A model generated the notes under the pieces. The model saw only the letters and a program-made list of their open reading frames with translations. It made no database searches and had not been told where the DNA came from. Below, piece by piece: positions 1-9,311 of a stretch of DNA of 64,000 bases. How positions within the stretch are numbered: the stretch's first letter is position 1; each line of letters starts with the position of its first letter. Origin of the DNA: Clostridium magnum DSM 2767 (GTDB taxonomy: Bacteria > Bacillota > Clostridia > Clostridiales > Clostridiaceae); NCBI RefSeq assembly GCF_001623875.1, contig NZ_LWAE01000016.1, forward strand, positions 43,148 through 107,147, written 5' to 3'. Made by a program: the position numbers and the translations under genes.

Positions 1-741
1 TACATTAAATAGCGCCTTATTACTAGCTTCTTTACCACTTATCCACTTGTCTCCAGCAAACTCTTCATAATCTTTCCCAGATATTTTCTTTGCTGTTACT
101 ATTGCTTTCCCTCCTGCTGGCACAGTTATTTTATTAATATATAGTTGTACATTTAATCCTGTTCCTTTTATATTTCCCTTGCTATCATATGTGGCATAAT
201 CAAAAGTTGAACTTATATCATAATCACTCATTAATTGTTTAGAATTATTTAAATCACTATTATCAAATTCATAGCTGTCACCTTCCATAAGTTTTACATT
301 AAATAAAGCTGTCTCATTGATTTCTTTGACACTTATACTTTTATCTCCACTAAATTTAATTGAAGTCTTCCCAGAAGAAAGTTTTTTTACTGTTACAACT
401 GCTTTTCCTCCTGATGGTATGGATATTTGCTTATAATAGAGCTGGGCATTTAAAGCAGTTTCTTTAATATTTCCTTTACTATCATATGTAACGTAGTCAA
501 ATGCAGAATAAATATCGTACTCAGCTGAAAGTTGTTTTGAATTTAATAGGTCACTATTATCAAATTCATAGTTTTCTCCTTCTACTAGTGTAGCATTAAA
601 TTGCGAACTGTCTTCACTTGTATCTGCTAAAATACTTTTAATTTGTATCTTATCTCTGACATTTAAGTTAGCTGATACATTAATATTGAATGATAGCAAA
701 AAGAAACTTATTAGGCTAACAGTTATAATTTTTTTATTCAA
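1..741 (-). CDS. Secreted repeat protein, 3' end missing (window edge)
   Basis: The reading frame is open from a TTG at 741 to the window edge (247 codons). I chose TTG because a strong GGGGGAGG ribosome site (750-757) lies 8 nt upstream and no ATG is nearby. The N-terminus is a signal peptide: LNKKIITV, a hydrophobic stretch SLISFFLLSFNI, then NVSA as the likely cleavage region. The mature part holds at least two direct repeats of about 95 residues. Each begins FN(A/V)xLxEG, then YEFDNSDL, then a DY/TYDSKGNIK block, then P(S/A)GGKA(V/I)VT. The repeats suggest a cell-surface or extracellular protein, but I do not recognise the family. Function unknown. Confidence 0.75.
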   Translation of the reverse strand, partial: MNKKIITVSLISFFLLSFNINVSANLNVRDKIQIKSILADTSEDSSQFNATLVEGENYEFDNSDLLNSKQLSAEYDIYSAFDYVTYDSKGNIKETALNAQLYYKQISIPSGGKAVVTVKKLSSGKTSIKFSGDKSISVKEINETALFNVKLMEGDSYEFDNSDLNNSKQLMSDYDISSTFDYATYDSKGNIKGTGLNVQLYINKITVPAGGKAIVTAKKISGKDYEEFAGDKWISGKEASNKALFNV

Positions 742-823
742 TGATAAATCCTCCCCCATAACTATACATAATGTTTATAAAATAACATAATCTTTTTCCT
801 GTTTTAAATATACATATAGTTTA

Positions 824-3265
824 CTATCCCTTCACAATCCCCACTGCAACTCCCATAACCTTAGCCTCATCACTCCTAATCTGTATCGGCTCATACTTAT
901 CATTCTCAGGTATCAACAGTACACTATCTCCCATCTTCATAAATCTTTTTAAAGTAGCATTCTCACTATCTACTGCAGCTGCCACTATATCACGGTTATC
1001 CGCAGTATCCTGTTTTTTTATAACTACCATATCTCCATTATCTATGCCTGCACCTATCATGCTGTCACCCTTAACTTTAAGTACAAAGTATTCATCACTG
1101 CTGTTAAACCAATACTTTGGTAGCCTTAAAGTGTCTTCACACTGCGCGTTCATAAAAATAGGTATGCCTGCCGCAATACTGCTATATATTTTAAAATAGG
1201 CTAATTCTTCTGCTGTATACTGTACATTTTCCTGTCCTTCTTTAACATTAATCTCATCTATAACTTCTGAATCAAAAGTAATAATATAGTCTTTCCCATG
1301 CTTTAAATCTACATATTTACGATTCTCAAGGCTTTGAGGTAACATATTTATATTAAATTCTGGTATATCACCAACATTTTCAAAATCTCTATTTATTATA
1401 ATGCAATCGCTTCCATTGGTAGCTAGTCCATACTGACAGCTGCTGCAATTACTCATGTAGCTTTTTAATTGACTTACAGCTGAAACTAACGGGGTACTCG
1501 GAGCCTTTACTTCTGCAATTATATATGGAATAGTAGTGCCATTACTGTATATCTCAACACAAATATCTGCTAATCCCATTTTTGAAAAGCTGTTTACCTT
1601 ATACTCAACCTTTATTAATTCCTTTGTATACTTATAATTTTCCTGTAGCTCTTTTAAAAGCCATTGCCTTACCTTCTCTTCATTTGAATATAAATCTACT
1701 ATATTTTCTTTAAAATCATAGTTTTCAAAAGGTATATTGTAAAACTTGGCCAATTTGCATTTGTCCTTTATTCTCAAAAACTTAGGATTTATATCTTCTA
1801 TAAACCTTGAAGGTTTGCCGCTGCTTGTAAGATATAACTGTTCCGTAGCTCTAGTCATCCCTACATAAAGGAGTTTTCTTTCCATAGACTCCTGCAACCC
1901 TTGCTCTTCTGGTTCTGAATAAGAAAGATAAGGTATTACTCTTTCATTTAGACCTATAAGTATAACCACCTTAAATTCTAAACCTTTTATAGAATGCATA
2001 GTTAACAACTTTACATTTTCGCTCTCAAAATCATCATCGCTTTTGCCTACAACTATGCTGGGTATTTTAGCACTATCAAAGTAATTTTTCATATATATAA
2101 GCTGATTTTTATTTTTTGCTACTACAACTATATCTTTATACTTATAATTTTTTGATAAAGTTCTTATTTGATTTACTACATAAGAATCCTGTTCTTCTTC
2201 ATTTATAAATCTTCTGTAAATAGGATATGAACCTTGTTTGTCTATTAAGGAAGGTTTTACGAAGTTATCATCTTCTACAATATTAGTGTCCTTTTCTATT
2301 AGACTATAAGCAGCCTGCGATATTTGAGTAGTAGTTCTATAGTTTTTTGCTAAGATATTACTTTTTCCTGTCATATCAAAACCTATACTAGTAAAACTTC
2401 TTCCCTTTACAAGCCAGGAATGAGTATATATGCTTTGTGCATTATCTGCTACAAACATGAAACTTGAATATTCTTTTTCAAGTTGAAGGTGCTTTAAAAA
2501 TTCTAACTGAACTCTGGTTAAATCTTGACTTTCATCTACTATTATGTGAGTGTACCTTTTTACTGGGTTTGCCTTAACCTGATGTAAGGCAATAAGAGCC
2601 ATATCTTCAAAATCAATATAACCTTCTGCTTTTAACCTTTTTCTGTAAAGAAGCATTAAATTAAATATAGCCTCTCTTGTTCTAGAATTTTTCATAAGTT
2701 TTTGAGGACTTTCATTATTTTTCCTCATTGCCCTGCCTATTCTGTCTACATTTTGATATTCCTCAAGCTCCATATAGTTACAAGCTTTAATCCACTCCAC
2801 TTCATCTAATAAAAATTTTGAATTTCGAGTATCTAATATTGCTACATCTGTATAAACTTTATGTAGCTCAGCAATCGCTTGGTTTATTAAGGTATATTTT
2901 GTGTTTCCAGTAATCAGATTACAATTTAACTTTTTAGCCTGCCTATAAGCCTTATAGTACTCAAATATAATTTTATCTATTGTATAAATTTCAACTTTAG
3001 ACTTATCTACTGCAAATAAGCTTTGTAAATCAACTTTATCTTCATCTTGAACTTTTTCATAAATGTATTTTATATAATTTATTAGGGTCTTATTAAAAGT
3101 AACCATTAATATTTTGTCATCTGATGCAAAACAGTAGTGATTAAGTAAAAATGGTATTCTATTTACAGCTACTGTAGTTTTTCCTGAGCCCGCTACTCCT
3201 CTAATAAGACTGTGACCTGCAGGTTTTGATTGAATTAATTTCTTTTGCTCAACATTTAGCTGCAT
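824..3265 (-). CDS. SF1 UvrD-like helicase fused to a PD-(D/E)XK nuclease-like domain and a LexA-type S24 peptidase domain
   Basis: 813 aa. Residues 1-530 are a UvrD/Rep-type helicase: Walker A GVAGSGKTT at 23-31, motif II VDESQDL near 245, and motif VI LLYVGMTRA near 470. A second module around 560-640 resembles the type I restriction R-subunit N-terminal nuclease fold, with an Asp (ADICVE) followed by AEVKAP as the ExK element. The last ~110 residues look like a LexA/UmuD S24 peptidase, with Ser735 in GDSM and Lys773 in ATLKRF. Their 38-residue spacing is close to that of LexA. This suggests a DNA-processing enzyme whose activity or turnover may depend on self-cleavage (inference). It is monocistronic behind the island-type promoter at 3326-3354, and the start has GGGGGA upstream. 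No DNA-binding HTH is visible, so it is not an ordinary LexA. Confidence 0.85.
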   Translation of the reverse strand: MQLNVEQKKLIQSKPAGHSLIRGVAGSGKTTVAVNRIPFLLNHYCFASDDKILMVTFNKTLINYIKYIYEKVQDEDKVDLQSLFAVDKSKVEIYTIDKIIFEYYKAYRQAKKLNCNLITGNTKYTLINQAIAELHKVYTDVAILDTRNSKFLLDEVEWIKACNYMELEEYQNVDRIGRAMRKNNESPQKLMKNSRTREAIFNLMLLYRKRLKAEGYIDFEDMALIALHQVKANPVKRYTHIIVDESQDLTRVQLEFLKHLQLEKEYSSFMFVADNAQSIYTHSWLVKGRSFTSIGFDMTGKSNILAKNYRTTTQISQAAYSLIEKDTNIVEDDNFVKPSLIDKQGSYPIYRRFINEEEQDSYVVNQIRTLSKNYKYKDIVVVAKNKNQLIYMKNYFDSAKIPSIVVGKSDDDFESENVKLLTMHSIKGLEFKVVILIGLNERVIPYLSYSEPEEQGLQESMERKLLYVGMTRATEQLYLTSSGKPSRFIEDINPKFLRIKDKCKLAKFYNIPFENYDFKENIVDLYSNEEKVRQWLLKELQENYKYTKELIKVEYKVNSFSKMGLADICVEIYSNGTTIPYIIAEVKAPSTPLVSAVSQLKSYMSNCSSCQYGLATNGSDCIIINRDFENVGDIPEFNINMLPQSLENRKYVDLKHGKDYIITFDSEVIDEINVKEGQENVQYTAEELAYFKIYSSIAAGIPIFMNAQCEDTLRLPKYWFNSSDEYFVLKVKGDSMIGAGIDNGDMVVIKKQDTADNRDIVAAAVDSENATLKRFMKMGDSVLLIPENDKYEPIQIRSDEAKVMGVAVGIVKG

Positions 3266-3325
3266 AAATTTATCCCCCTGTCCAAAATACTAAATAATAA
3301 TACCAAATTAGCGTAATATATACAT

Positions 3326-3354
3326 ATTATAACGTATTTTTACTTTTTTATCAA
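3326..3354 (-). promoter_or_regulatory. SigA-type promoter of the helicase-S24 gene (island promoter 1)
   Basis: Minus strand: -35 TTGATA (3349-3354), a 17-bp spacer, -10 TATAAT (3326-3331). The spacer and upstream bases (TATTTTGATAAAAAAGTA) are nearly identical to promoters 2 and 3 of this island. The start codon is about 60 nt downstream. Confidence 0.75.
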
Positions 3355-3487
3355 AATATATGGTAGAGTGTAAATAAAAAACATAGGTGTTAAATCCATG
3401 TTTTTCAAAATACTTAATTTATTCACCTAAAATTGCTTTGTAAAATAGATTTGTGGTAAACTTGTCTAGAAGAGAGGTGCTATAATA

Positions 3488-3886
3488 ATGAAAAAACTAA
3501 TAAAAGTTGTTGGAGCTATTGTTGAAAATGACAATAATGAAATATTATGTGCTCTTCGTTCTCCAAAGATGTCTCTACCAAATATGTGGGAGTTCCCAGG
3601 TGGAAAAGTTGAGAAGGGTGAAAATTTGAGCCAAGCTATAGAAAGAGAAATAAGAGAAGAGTTAGGCTGTACTGTGGTGGCTTCTGATGTATTTAATGAC
3701 AATACTCACGAATATGATACTTTTATAGTAAATTTAATTACTGTAAAGTGCAAATTAGTATCAGGCACTCCTACAGCTAATGAACATTCTAAACTGATAT
3801 GGTTGAAGAGAGATAACTTAACTTCTTTAAAATGGGCTCCAGCAGATATCCCTGCTGTTGAGCAATTAGTATCAGAAAAGGTATAG
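3488..3886 (+). CDS. Nudix (MutT-like) nucleoside triphosphate pyrophosphohydrolase
   Basis: 132 aa. It carries a perfect Nudix box at residues 39-61 (Gx5Ex7REUxEExG: GKVEKGE ... REIREELG). The size and the WEFPGGKVE context match the (deoxy)nucleoside triphosphate pyrophosphohydrolase group, which hydrolyses damaged or non-canonical NTPs to the monophosphate. It is the only plus-strand gene in the first 17 kb. It converges on the PLD-DEAD helicase, with the stops 11 bp apart over a shared terminator. Remains of the same convergent pair occur at 38812-38895, so the two genes seem to travel together. An AGAGAGG ribosome site precedes the ATG. Confidence 0.9.
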   Translation: MKKLIKVVGAIVENDNNEILCALRSPKMSLPNMWEFPGGKVEKGENLSQAIEREIREELGCTVVASDVFNDNTHEYDTFIVNLITVKCKLVSGTPTANEHSKLIWLKRDNLTSLKWAPADIPAVEQLVSEKV

Positions 3887-3907
3887 CAAAAAATCGCTAT
3901 ACCTTTT
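3877..3907. terminator. Bidirectional terminator between the Nudix gene and the helicase
   Basis: AAAAGGTATAGC and GCTATACCTTTT form an 11-12 bp stem with an ~8-nt loop. There are A/T runs on both sides, so it can stop transcription from either strand. It overlaps the last Nudix codons and stop. Confidence 0.75.
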
Positions 3908-6796
3908 TGATAAATTCTGTATATAAACTTACTGGCATTTCATTTTGCATCTTCATTTTCACAGTTATAGGTTTTTCACCATAATACTCTACTACATCAC
4001 CTTTACCAATGTAGATATAAGACTGCACAATGCCATCTATTTCTTTGTATTTTCTTACAAAAGCATGTAAATTAATACCCCTATCTTTATTGAATATAAT
4101 ATTTTTTCCTCTTTCAGAGCTTTGAGCTGTGTTATTAGGAGTTTGCCATTGGAAATATTGCCTATCTATAAATTTATCTTTATAGTTTATTTTTTCTTCT
4201 ATATTTTCATCTTTATGTAGATCTATAAATAGAAAATACTCTTTTCCATTAGTAACAAGTCCTTGTCCTCTGAAAGAACTATGGATTTTCGTAAAATTAG
4301 ATAAAAGTGCTGCATCTATCATTTGATATTGTTCATATAGCTTAAAGAACGGAATTCCATAATATTTATTTTCAAACTCTTTTTCATATCTTATAATGGC
4401 ATAGTTTATGATATCTTCAATATATACTCTATATTTTTTATTTTGTACTATCTTTTTAAAATCCCAGGTAACACTTAAAACTCCATCTTTTAATTCAAAG
4501 CATTTCACACTATTTCTAAGTTGTGCTGAATCATAATAAGTTCCATTCAAACAATTCAAACTGTGAAGCACACTTTCATTATCTACATAATCAACATATT
4601 TTAATATTTCACTTTTAGCCTGTTCTATATCTATCTTCTCATTGTTCAATAAATACTTTAAAATACTAAACTCATATATTCTTTTTATTGGAAGTCTGTT
4701 TGAAAGGTCCTTAAGTATTTTTAAAAATACTTCCTCTTCTAATAATTTTTTTAGTTCCTCATCCTTTTCCATCTTAGCAACAAAGCCTATATAAGTTTTT
4801 TCTTTATTTAAAAATTTTAGTGGATCTGGTGCACCGTCATATTTTATATAATCCATTAATAAATAAGGTATTTTCCCACCATTCATTTTTTTAAATTTCA
4901 AATACTCTTCCCTCAAATATTTCATTGAGTTAAAGTTTTCTTCATTTAACTGATCTAATATTCTTTCCTGTGATATTCTGTCCATTTGAATATTTGTACA
5001 GCCTGGGATATTAGCAAATTGAGTAGCAACTGCTACTTTTAAGCTGTCTTTATCATAGTATCTAGAGCCATTTAAAGCTATTGCAATTAAGAAAGCTTTA
5101 TTGTGGTTTCCTATAAAATCTAATACCGTTAAAAATTCTTTACTCCCGTGTTTTCTAAGACCTCTACCTAACTGCTGTATAAATATTATTGGAGAATCTG
5201 TTGGTCTTAGCATTAAAACTAAATTAATTGCTGGTATATCTACACCTTCATTAAAAATATCCACTGTAAATATAACTTCTAAATCATCCGTATCTGATTC
5301 TAGTTTTTTAATATAACTCTCCCTTTCTTCTGGAGAATTTTCTCCAGTTAAACATACACTTTTTATTCCTCTTTTATTGAACTCATCTGACATATACTGA
5401 GCATGATCAATTCCTACACAAAAGCCGATGCACTTGCGTTTTTCTCCGTCATGGCCATAAAAGTTCATCTTTTCAGCTATAAAGTCAACTCTTTCGTTAA
5501 CTTTTAATCTTTTAGTTATTTCTGCTATATCATCAATTTTGTATCACTTAAATCTATGCCCTCAATGTCTGTTATTCCAAAGTAATGAAAAGGTATTACA
5601 AGATTTAACTCTAAAGCTTCACGAAGTCTTACTTCCAAAGCTAGATTATTATTAAAAATATCAAATATACTTTCACTGTCACATCTTTCTGGTGTTGCAG
5701 TCATTCCTAAGAGAAATTTAGGCTTAAAATATTGCATAACCTTTTGATAAGACGGACTAGAAGCATGATGTGCTTCGTCTATAATAATATATTCAAATTC
5801 CTCAGGTTCAAATTGCTGAAGATTTATATTCATAGATTGTATAGTAGAAAACAGGTAATCAACATTTAAATCTTTACTACTACCTGTTAAAAGCCCTGTA
5901 GTTTTTTTCTTATTCTTTACCAATCTTTTGAAAGTCTTTTCTGCACTTCTTAAAATTTCCTCTCTATGTACCAGAAAGAGCATTTTTTTAGGCTTATAGT
6001 TTATAACATCAAAGGCTGACATATAGGTCTTCCCTGTACCTGTAGCTGCAATAACTAAAGCCTTGTTTTCTCCTGCACATCTTAATCTATTTAAGTTATC
6101 CATAGCTCTCTTTTGCATATTATTAGGTTTTATCAATTCATAATCTGCAAAATCTATTTTCTTGTTCTTTTCTACTTTTCTTAGCTCATTTATAAAGTTT
6201 TTGTAACTATCTAAAAATTCTTCATTAACAATAGCAGTATCTTCCCATAATTTTAAATACTCTTCTAATACCTCTCTTACAAAGCTGTCATCTTTCTTAG
6301 ATACAACTCTAACATTCCATTCAACATTACTCTTTAGAGCACGTTGGGTTATGTTTGAAGAGCCTATAATTATTTTGTACTCCTCTTTATTTTCAAATAT
6401 GTAAGCCTTGGTATGAAATCCTAAATCTTTTGTTGCTATAAAAACCTTCAAATCAATGTTGTTAAACTTATTAATCCGTTCCAATGCTTTAGGTTCAGTA
6501 AAGTTAAGATATGTCGAGGTTAATATCTTTCCTTTAATACCCTTTTCTTCTAGCTCTTTAAAACAGTCTAATAAAAGCTGAAGTCCACTAAAGTTGATAA
6601 ATGCAACACTAAAATAAAATTTTTCACATTCGCTTAAACTTCTTTTTAACTCATTTAGCAGATTGCCTTCTTGAGAGTTAACTATTAATTTATTATTTAT
6701 TAAGAATTCTTTCGTTTCTATTTCTTTATGTTGAATTCCTAATATTTCTAATTGTTTTTCTTTAATAATACTTTCTTCATTAGGTAGCAAATTCAT
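3897..6796 (-). pseudogene. PLD-DEAD/DEAH helicase (DUF3427-type), interrupted by a one-base frameshift
   Basis: Two frames join into one ~970-aa protein. The N-terminal frame (6796-5525) has a phospholipase-D-like nuclease domain (HTKAY near 128 and GSSNIT) followed by helicase motifs: AATGTGKT (Walker A), DEAHHA (motif II) and GMTATPE (motif III). The second frame (from about 5540 to 3897) continues with the RecA2 lobe (QQLGRGLRK, motif VI) and a C-terminal DUF3427-like domain. The break is in the A4 run of the coding strand (5537-5540 on +). One extra A restores ...DTKIDDIAEITKRL..., in frame with the downstream part. The gene is therefore a recent pseudogene, a phase-variable form, or a sequencing error. 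Such proteins are considered defence or restriction helicases. The downstream frame has an internal ATG at 5468, but a separate functional protein is unlikely. Confidence 0.85.
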
Positions 6797-6899
6797 TTTC
6801 TCTCCCCCACTTGGCTTTAATTTGAATTTATCTAACTATGTGTTTTTCTTTAAATTCATTAAATATTCAATATTTCTCTTTTTTAAAACAAATATTACT

Positions 6900-7277
6900 T
6901 TATCCATCATACTCCACTAAAGCTTGTTTCAAATGCCTTATTCCACCTCTAGGATTTTCCACATCACCTTTGTATCTTGGAATTAAATGTACATGAAGAT
7001 GCTTTATTGTCTGTCCAGCATAATAACCTACATTTACACCAATATTATATCCTGCTGGTTCATACTGAACATCCAGCATTTCTTTAACCTCATGCATAAG
7101 GCTGTATATAGCTTTTATTTCTTCTTCTGTAGCTTCAAAGAAAAATGGAAAATGTCTCTTTGGTATTATTAAAGCATGACCTTCGTTTACCGGAAACTTA
7201 TCCATTATTGCAAAGGCAAGTTTATTTTCTGCTATTATTTCTGATTTGTTGTAGTTACAAAATATACAATCTGTCAA
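6900..7277 (-). CDS. HIT-family hydrolase
   Basis: 125 aa, the usual size of the family. It has the histidine triad HLHVH at 93-97 (His93, His95, His97) followed by LIPRY, and a zinc-type CIFC near the N-terminus. HIT proteins cleave nucleotidyl-phosphate bonds such as dinucleoside polyphosphates and AMP-conjugates. It has its own island-type promoter (7362-7390) and lies 104 bp before the PLD-DEAD helicase on the same strand, so the two may be co-transcribed. It could be a housekeeping gene caught in the island or a nucleotide-metabolising accessory; the sequence does not decide. Confidence 0.9.
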   Translation of the reverse strand: MTDCIFCNYNKSEIIAENKLAFAIMDKFPVNEGHALIIPKRHFPFFFEATEEEIKAIYSLMHEVKEMLDVQYEPAGYNIGVNVGYYAGQTIKHLHVHLIPRYKGDVENPRGGIRHLKQALVEYDG

Positions 7278-7361
7278 TTTATATCCTTCCTTTCACTCTG
7301 TACTCTATATTTCTTTAAATTATAATGCTCTTCCTTATCTGCTTTTCTTACAATATACATA

Positions 7362-7390
7362 ATTATAGCTTCTTTTTACTTTTTTATCAA
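7362..7390 (-). promoter_or_regulatory. SigA-type promoter of the HIT gene (island promoter 2)
   Basis: Minus strand: TTGATA (7385-7390), 17 bp, TATAAT (7362-7367). The spacer starts AAAAAGTAAAAA, as in promoters 1 and 3. Confidence 0.75.
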
Positions 7391-7400
7391 AATGCAAATA

Positions 7401-7433
7401 AAACCCTGTAACCACGAAAGTTATAGGGCTTTA
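7401..7433 (-). terminator. Terminator of the DUF262 gene
   Basis: On the minus strand the stem CCCTATAAC/GTTACAGGG (7404-7412 with 7420-7428) is followed by TTTTATTTG. It lies ~30 bp after the DUF262 stop and directly upstream of promoter 2. The hairpin at 9251-9282 is nearly identical. Confidence 0.7.
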
Positions 7434-7462
7434 ATATGTACAGTTTATTTAAAAATACTGTT

Positions 7463-9133
7463 TTAATTCTTCAATAACATCTCTACAATCTCTTTCTGTC
7501 TTTCCTTCAGCACATCTGGTGTCCAAGTAGCATTCTGTTGTATAAATATTTTATTCCCATGAAATGCATCTATTCTCTGCTTTAAATATCTTTCTTTTTT
7601 CTCCTGAAAATCCAAATTACTTAACTTGGAATTTTTCTTCATACTAATTAGCACTAAATTAGCTATTCTATGCAGCCAGTAAAATCTCTGCTCTTTAGTA
7701 AAATCTTCAGCCCACTTACTATCTTCATCAGGATTCTGTGGAAGCACATGTTCTACACTTATTGTATTATATCCTGACAGATGAACTGTATTATCTCCCA
7801 TTAAATATTCCACTTTTAATAGAAGGTATCTTCCAAATCTTCTTTTATATACTTCCCCATCTATTAATTGTTTATAAAACTCCATATCTATTCCAAATAA
7901 ATCTTTATCCTCTAATAGGCTGTCTAAATCCTTCTGATCTGTTTTTTCAATAACACTTAAAATTCTGTTCATTGCCTCTATTCTATAGGTTGGACTTTGC
8001 TGACATACCCAATCTCCTGTAAACTTAAACTCAAGCTTCTTTAAAAATTCTATGAGCTTTTCCATTTTAAATTTACTGTAGTAATACATCAGCGGCGGTA
8101 TCCAATCCTCTGATGGCAGCCCTAATTTCATAATAGTAATTAAATTTCTATACTCATTACTTAAGTGCGGATTTTCCAAATCGATTATTTCACCATATAT
8201 GTTGTCATAATGCATTAAAAACTTTATAGTTTCCTTGCCCATCTCTAATTTACCTTTTTTATATACATTTGTCTCAAATTCCTCCAGCAAATTAGCTCTT
8301 GCCTTTTCCTTAACTAACATGGTTCTTATAAAAGCTAAAAATCTATCAAAGTTTTCCCCATACTTTCCCTCTAACTCTTCCCAAATTGCTGCATATTTTT
8401 TGACTTCATCTTTGTCTTTTATTTTACCTATATTAGAGGACTTAAGGATATCTGCACTGGTTAGAGGAATTCCTCTATTATTTAATATGGTAAATAACCT
8501 AAAGGCATCCTCTGTATTATCAGTTGAAACATATATAAACAAGGCATTATTAAGTAAAAAGCCTGCAAATTCTTCTAAGTTATCTTTTTCTCTCAACATA
8601 TCTCTCATAGTTAACATAGCTATGGCCATATTAGCTATAGAAATGTTATTTTCTTCTGCTTTTTCATTTAACTCTTCAGATAAAGTTCCATTTTTACTTA
8701 TTATGAATTGTTTTATAAACTCTTCTACATTATCTCTTATCTCGTAGGTTATCCTCTGCCTGGAAGGTATTCTTTTTAATTTATTTTCTTTTTGATATAT
8801 CATACTCTGAAGTGTATTTTTATAATCTTCATCCTGAAGTAAATCTCTCATTACAGCTATAAGCATAAAAAATGTTGTTAATCTTTGCTGTCCATCTAAA
8901 ACTTCGTATTCTGAAAATTCGTTGTTATCTTTTCTCTTTAACACTAAAGAACCTAGAAAATATTCATTTTCCGGCTTATTTTCAAAGGCAAAAATCAAAT
9001 CATCCAAAAGCTCCGATACATTATCTTTCTGCCATACATAAGAACGCTGATATTCTGGTATTACAAACCAAAAATCCTGAGAAAAAACCTTTTGTAAAAC
9101 TTCTTTATTAGCTTCTATTTTTCCACTAGCCAT
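7463..9133 (-). CDS. DUF262/DUF1524 (GmrSD-like) restriction protein
   Basis: 556 aa from ATG 9133. I prefer this start because GGGGGA (9141-9146) sits 7 nt upstream; an in-frame TTG at 9148 would overlap that site. The N-terminal DUF262 domain shows RSYVWQ and VLDGQQRLTT, the ParB-like NTP-binding signature. The C-terminal third has SVEHVLPQNP, the DUF1524 His-Me/HNH-type nuclease signature. Single-chain GmrSD/BrxU-type proteins restrict phages with modified DNA, which is the likely role. It stands between the Zorya-like operon and the HIT gene, with its own island-type promoter and terminator, as an independent cassette. Confidence 0.88.
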   Translation of the reverse strand: MASGKIEANKEVLQKVFSQDFWFVIPEYQRSYVWQKDNVSELLDDLIFAFENKPENEYFLGSLVLKRKDNNEFSEYEVLDGQQRLTTFFMLIAVMRDLLQDEDYKNTLQSMIYQKENKLKRIPSRQRITYEIRDNVEEFIKQFIISKNGTLSEELNEKAEENNISIANMAIAMLTMRDMLREKDNLEEFAGFLLNNALFIYVSTDNTEDAFRLFTILNNRGIPLTSADILKSSNIGKIKDKDEVKKYAAIWEELEGKYGENFDRFLAFIRTMLVKEKARANLLEEFETNVYKKGKLEMGKETIKFLMHYDNIYGEIIDLENPHLSNEYRNLITIMKLGLPSEDWIPPLMYYYSKFKMEKLIEFLKKLEFKFTGDWVCQQSPTYRIEAMNRILSVIEKTDQKDLDSLLEDKDLFGIDMEFYKQLIDGEVYKRRFGRYLLLKVEYLMGDNTVHLSGYNTISVEHVLPQNPDEDSKWAEDFTKEQRFYWLHRIANLVLISMKKNSKLSNLDFQEKKERYLKQRIDAFHGNKIFIQQNATWTPDVLKERQKEIVEMLLKN

Positions 9134-9211
9134 ATAGTTGTCCCCCAAACTTGCATTATTTAATTAGTTTTATGTAAGTATTATTTATTTATTGAATTTT
9201 GCCTATAGCTA

Positions 9212-9240
9212 ATTATATCTTGTTTTTACTTTTTTATCAA
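9212..9240 (-). promoter_or_regulatory. SigA-type promoter of the DUF262 gene (island promoter 3)
   Basis: Minus strand: TTGATA (9235-9240), 17 bp, TATAAT (9212-9217), with the same AAAAAGTAAAAA spacer start as promoters 1 and 2. Confidence 0.75.
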
Positions 9241-9250
9241 AATACAAATA

Positions 9251-9282
9251 AAACCCTGTAACCACAAAGTTATAGGGCTTTA
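9251..9282 (-). terminator. Terminator of the ZorA/ZorB-like operon
   Basis: On the minus strand CCCTATAAC/GTTACAGGG (9254-9262 with 9269-9277) is followed by TTTTATTTG. It lies ~30 bp beyond the zorB-like stop. The hairpin and its flanks are duplicated at 7401-7433. Confidence 0.7.
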
Positions 9283-9311
9283 ATACATTCAACCTATTTA
9301 AAAATACTGTC

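Noticed and set aside
5525..5560. Programmed ribosomal frameshift in the helicase
   Set aside because: No slippery heptamer with downstream structure or stop-adjacent stimulator is evident; a lost A in an A-run explains it more simply.
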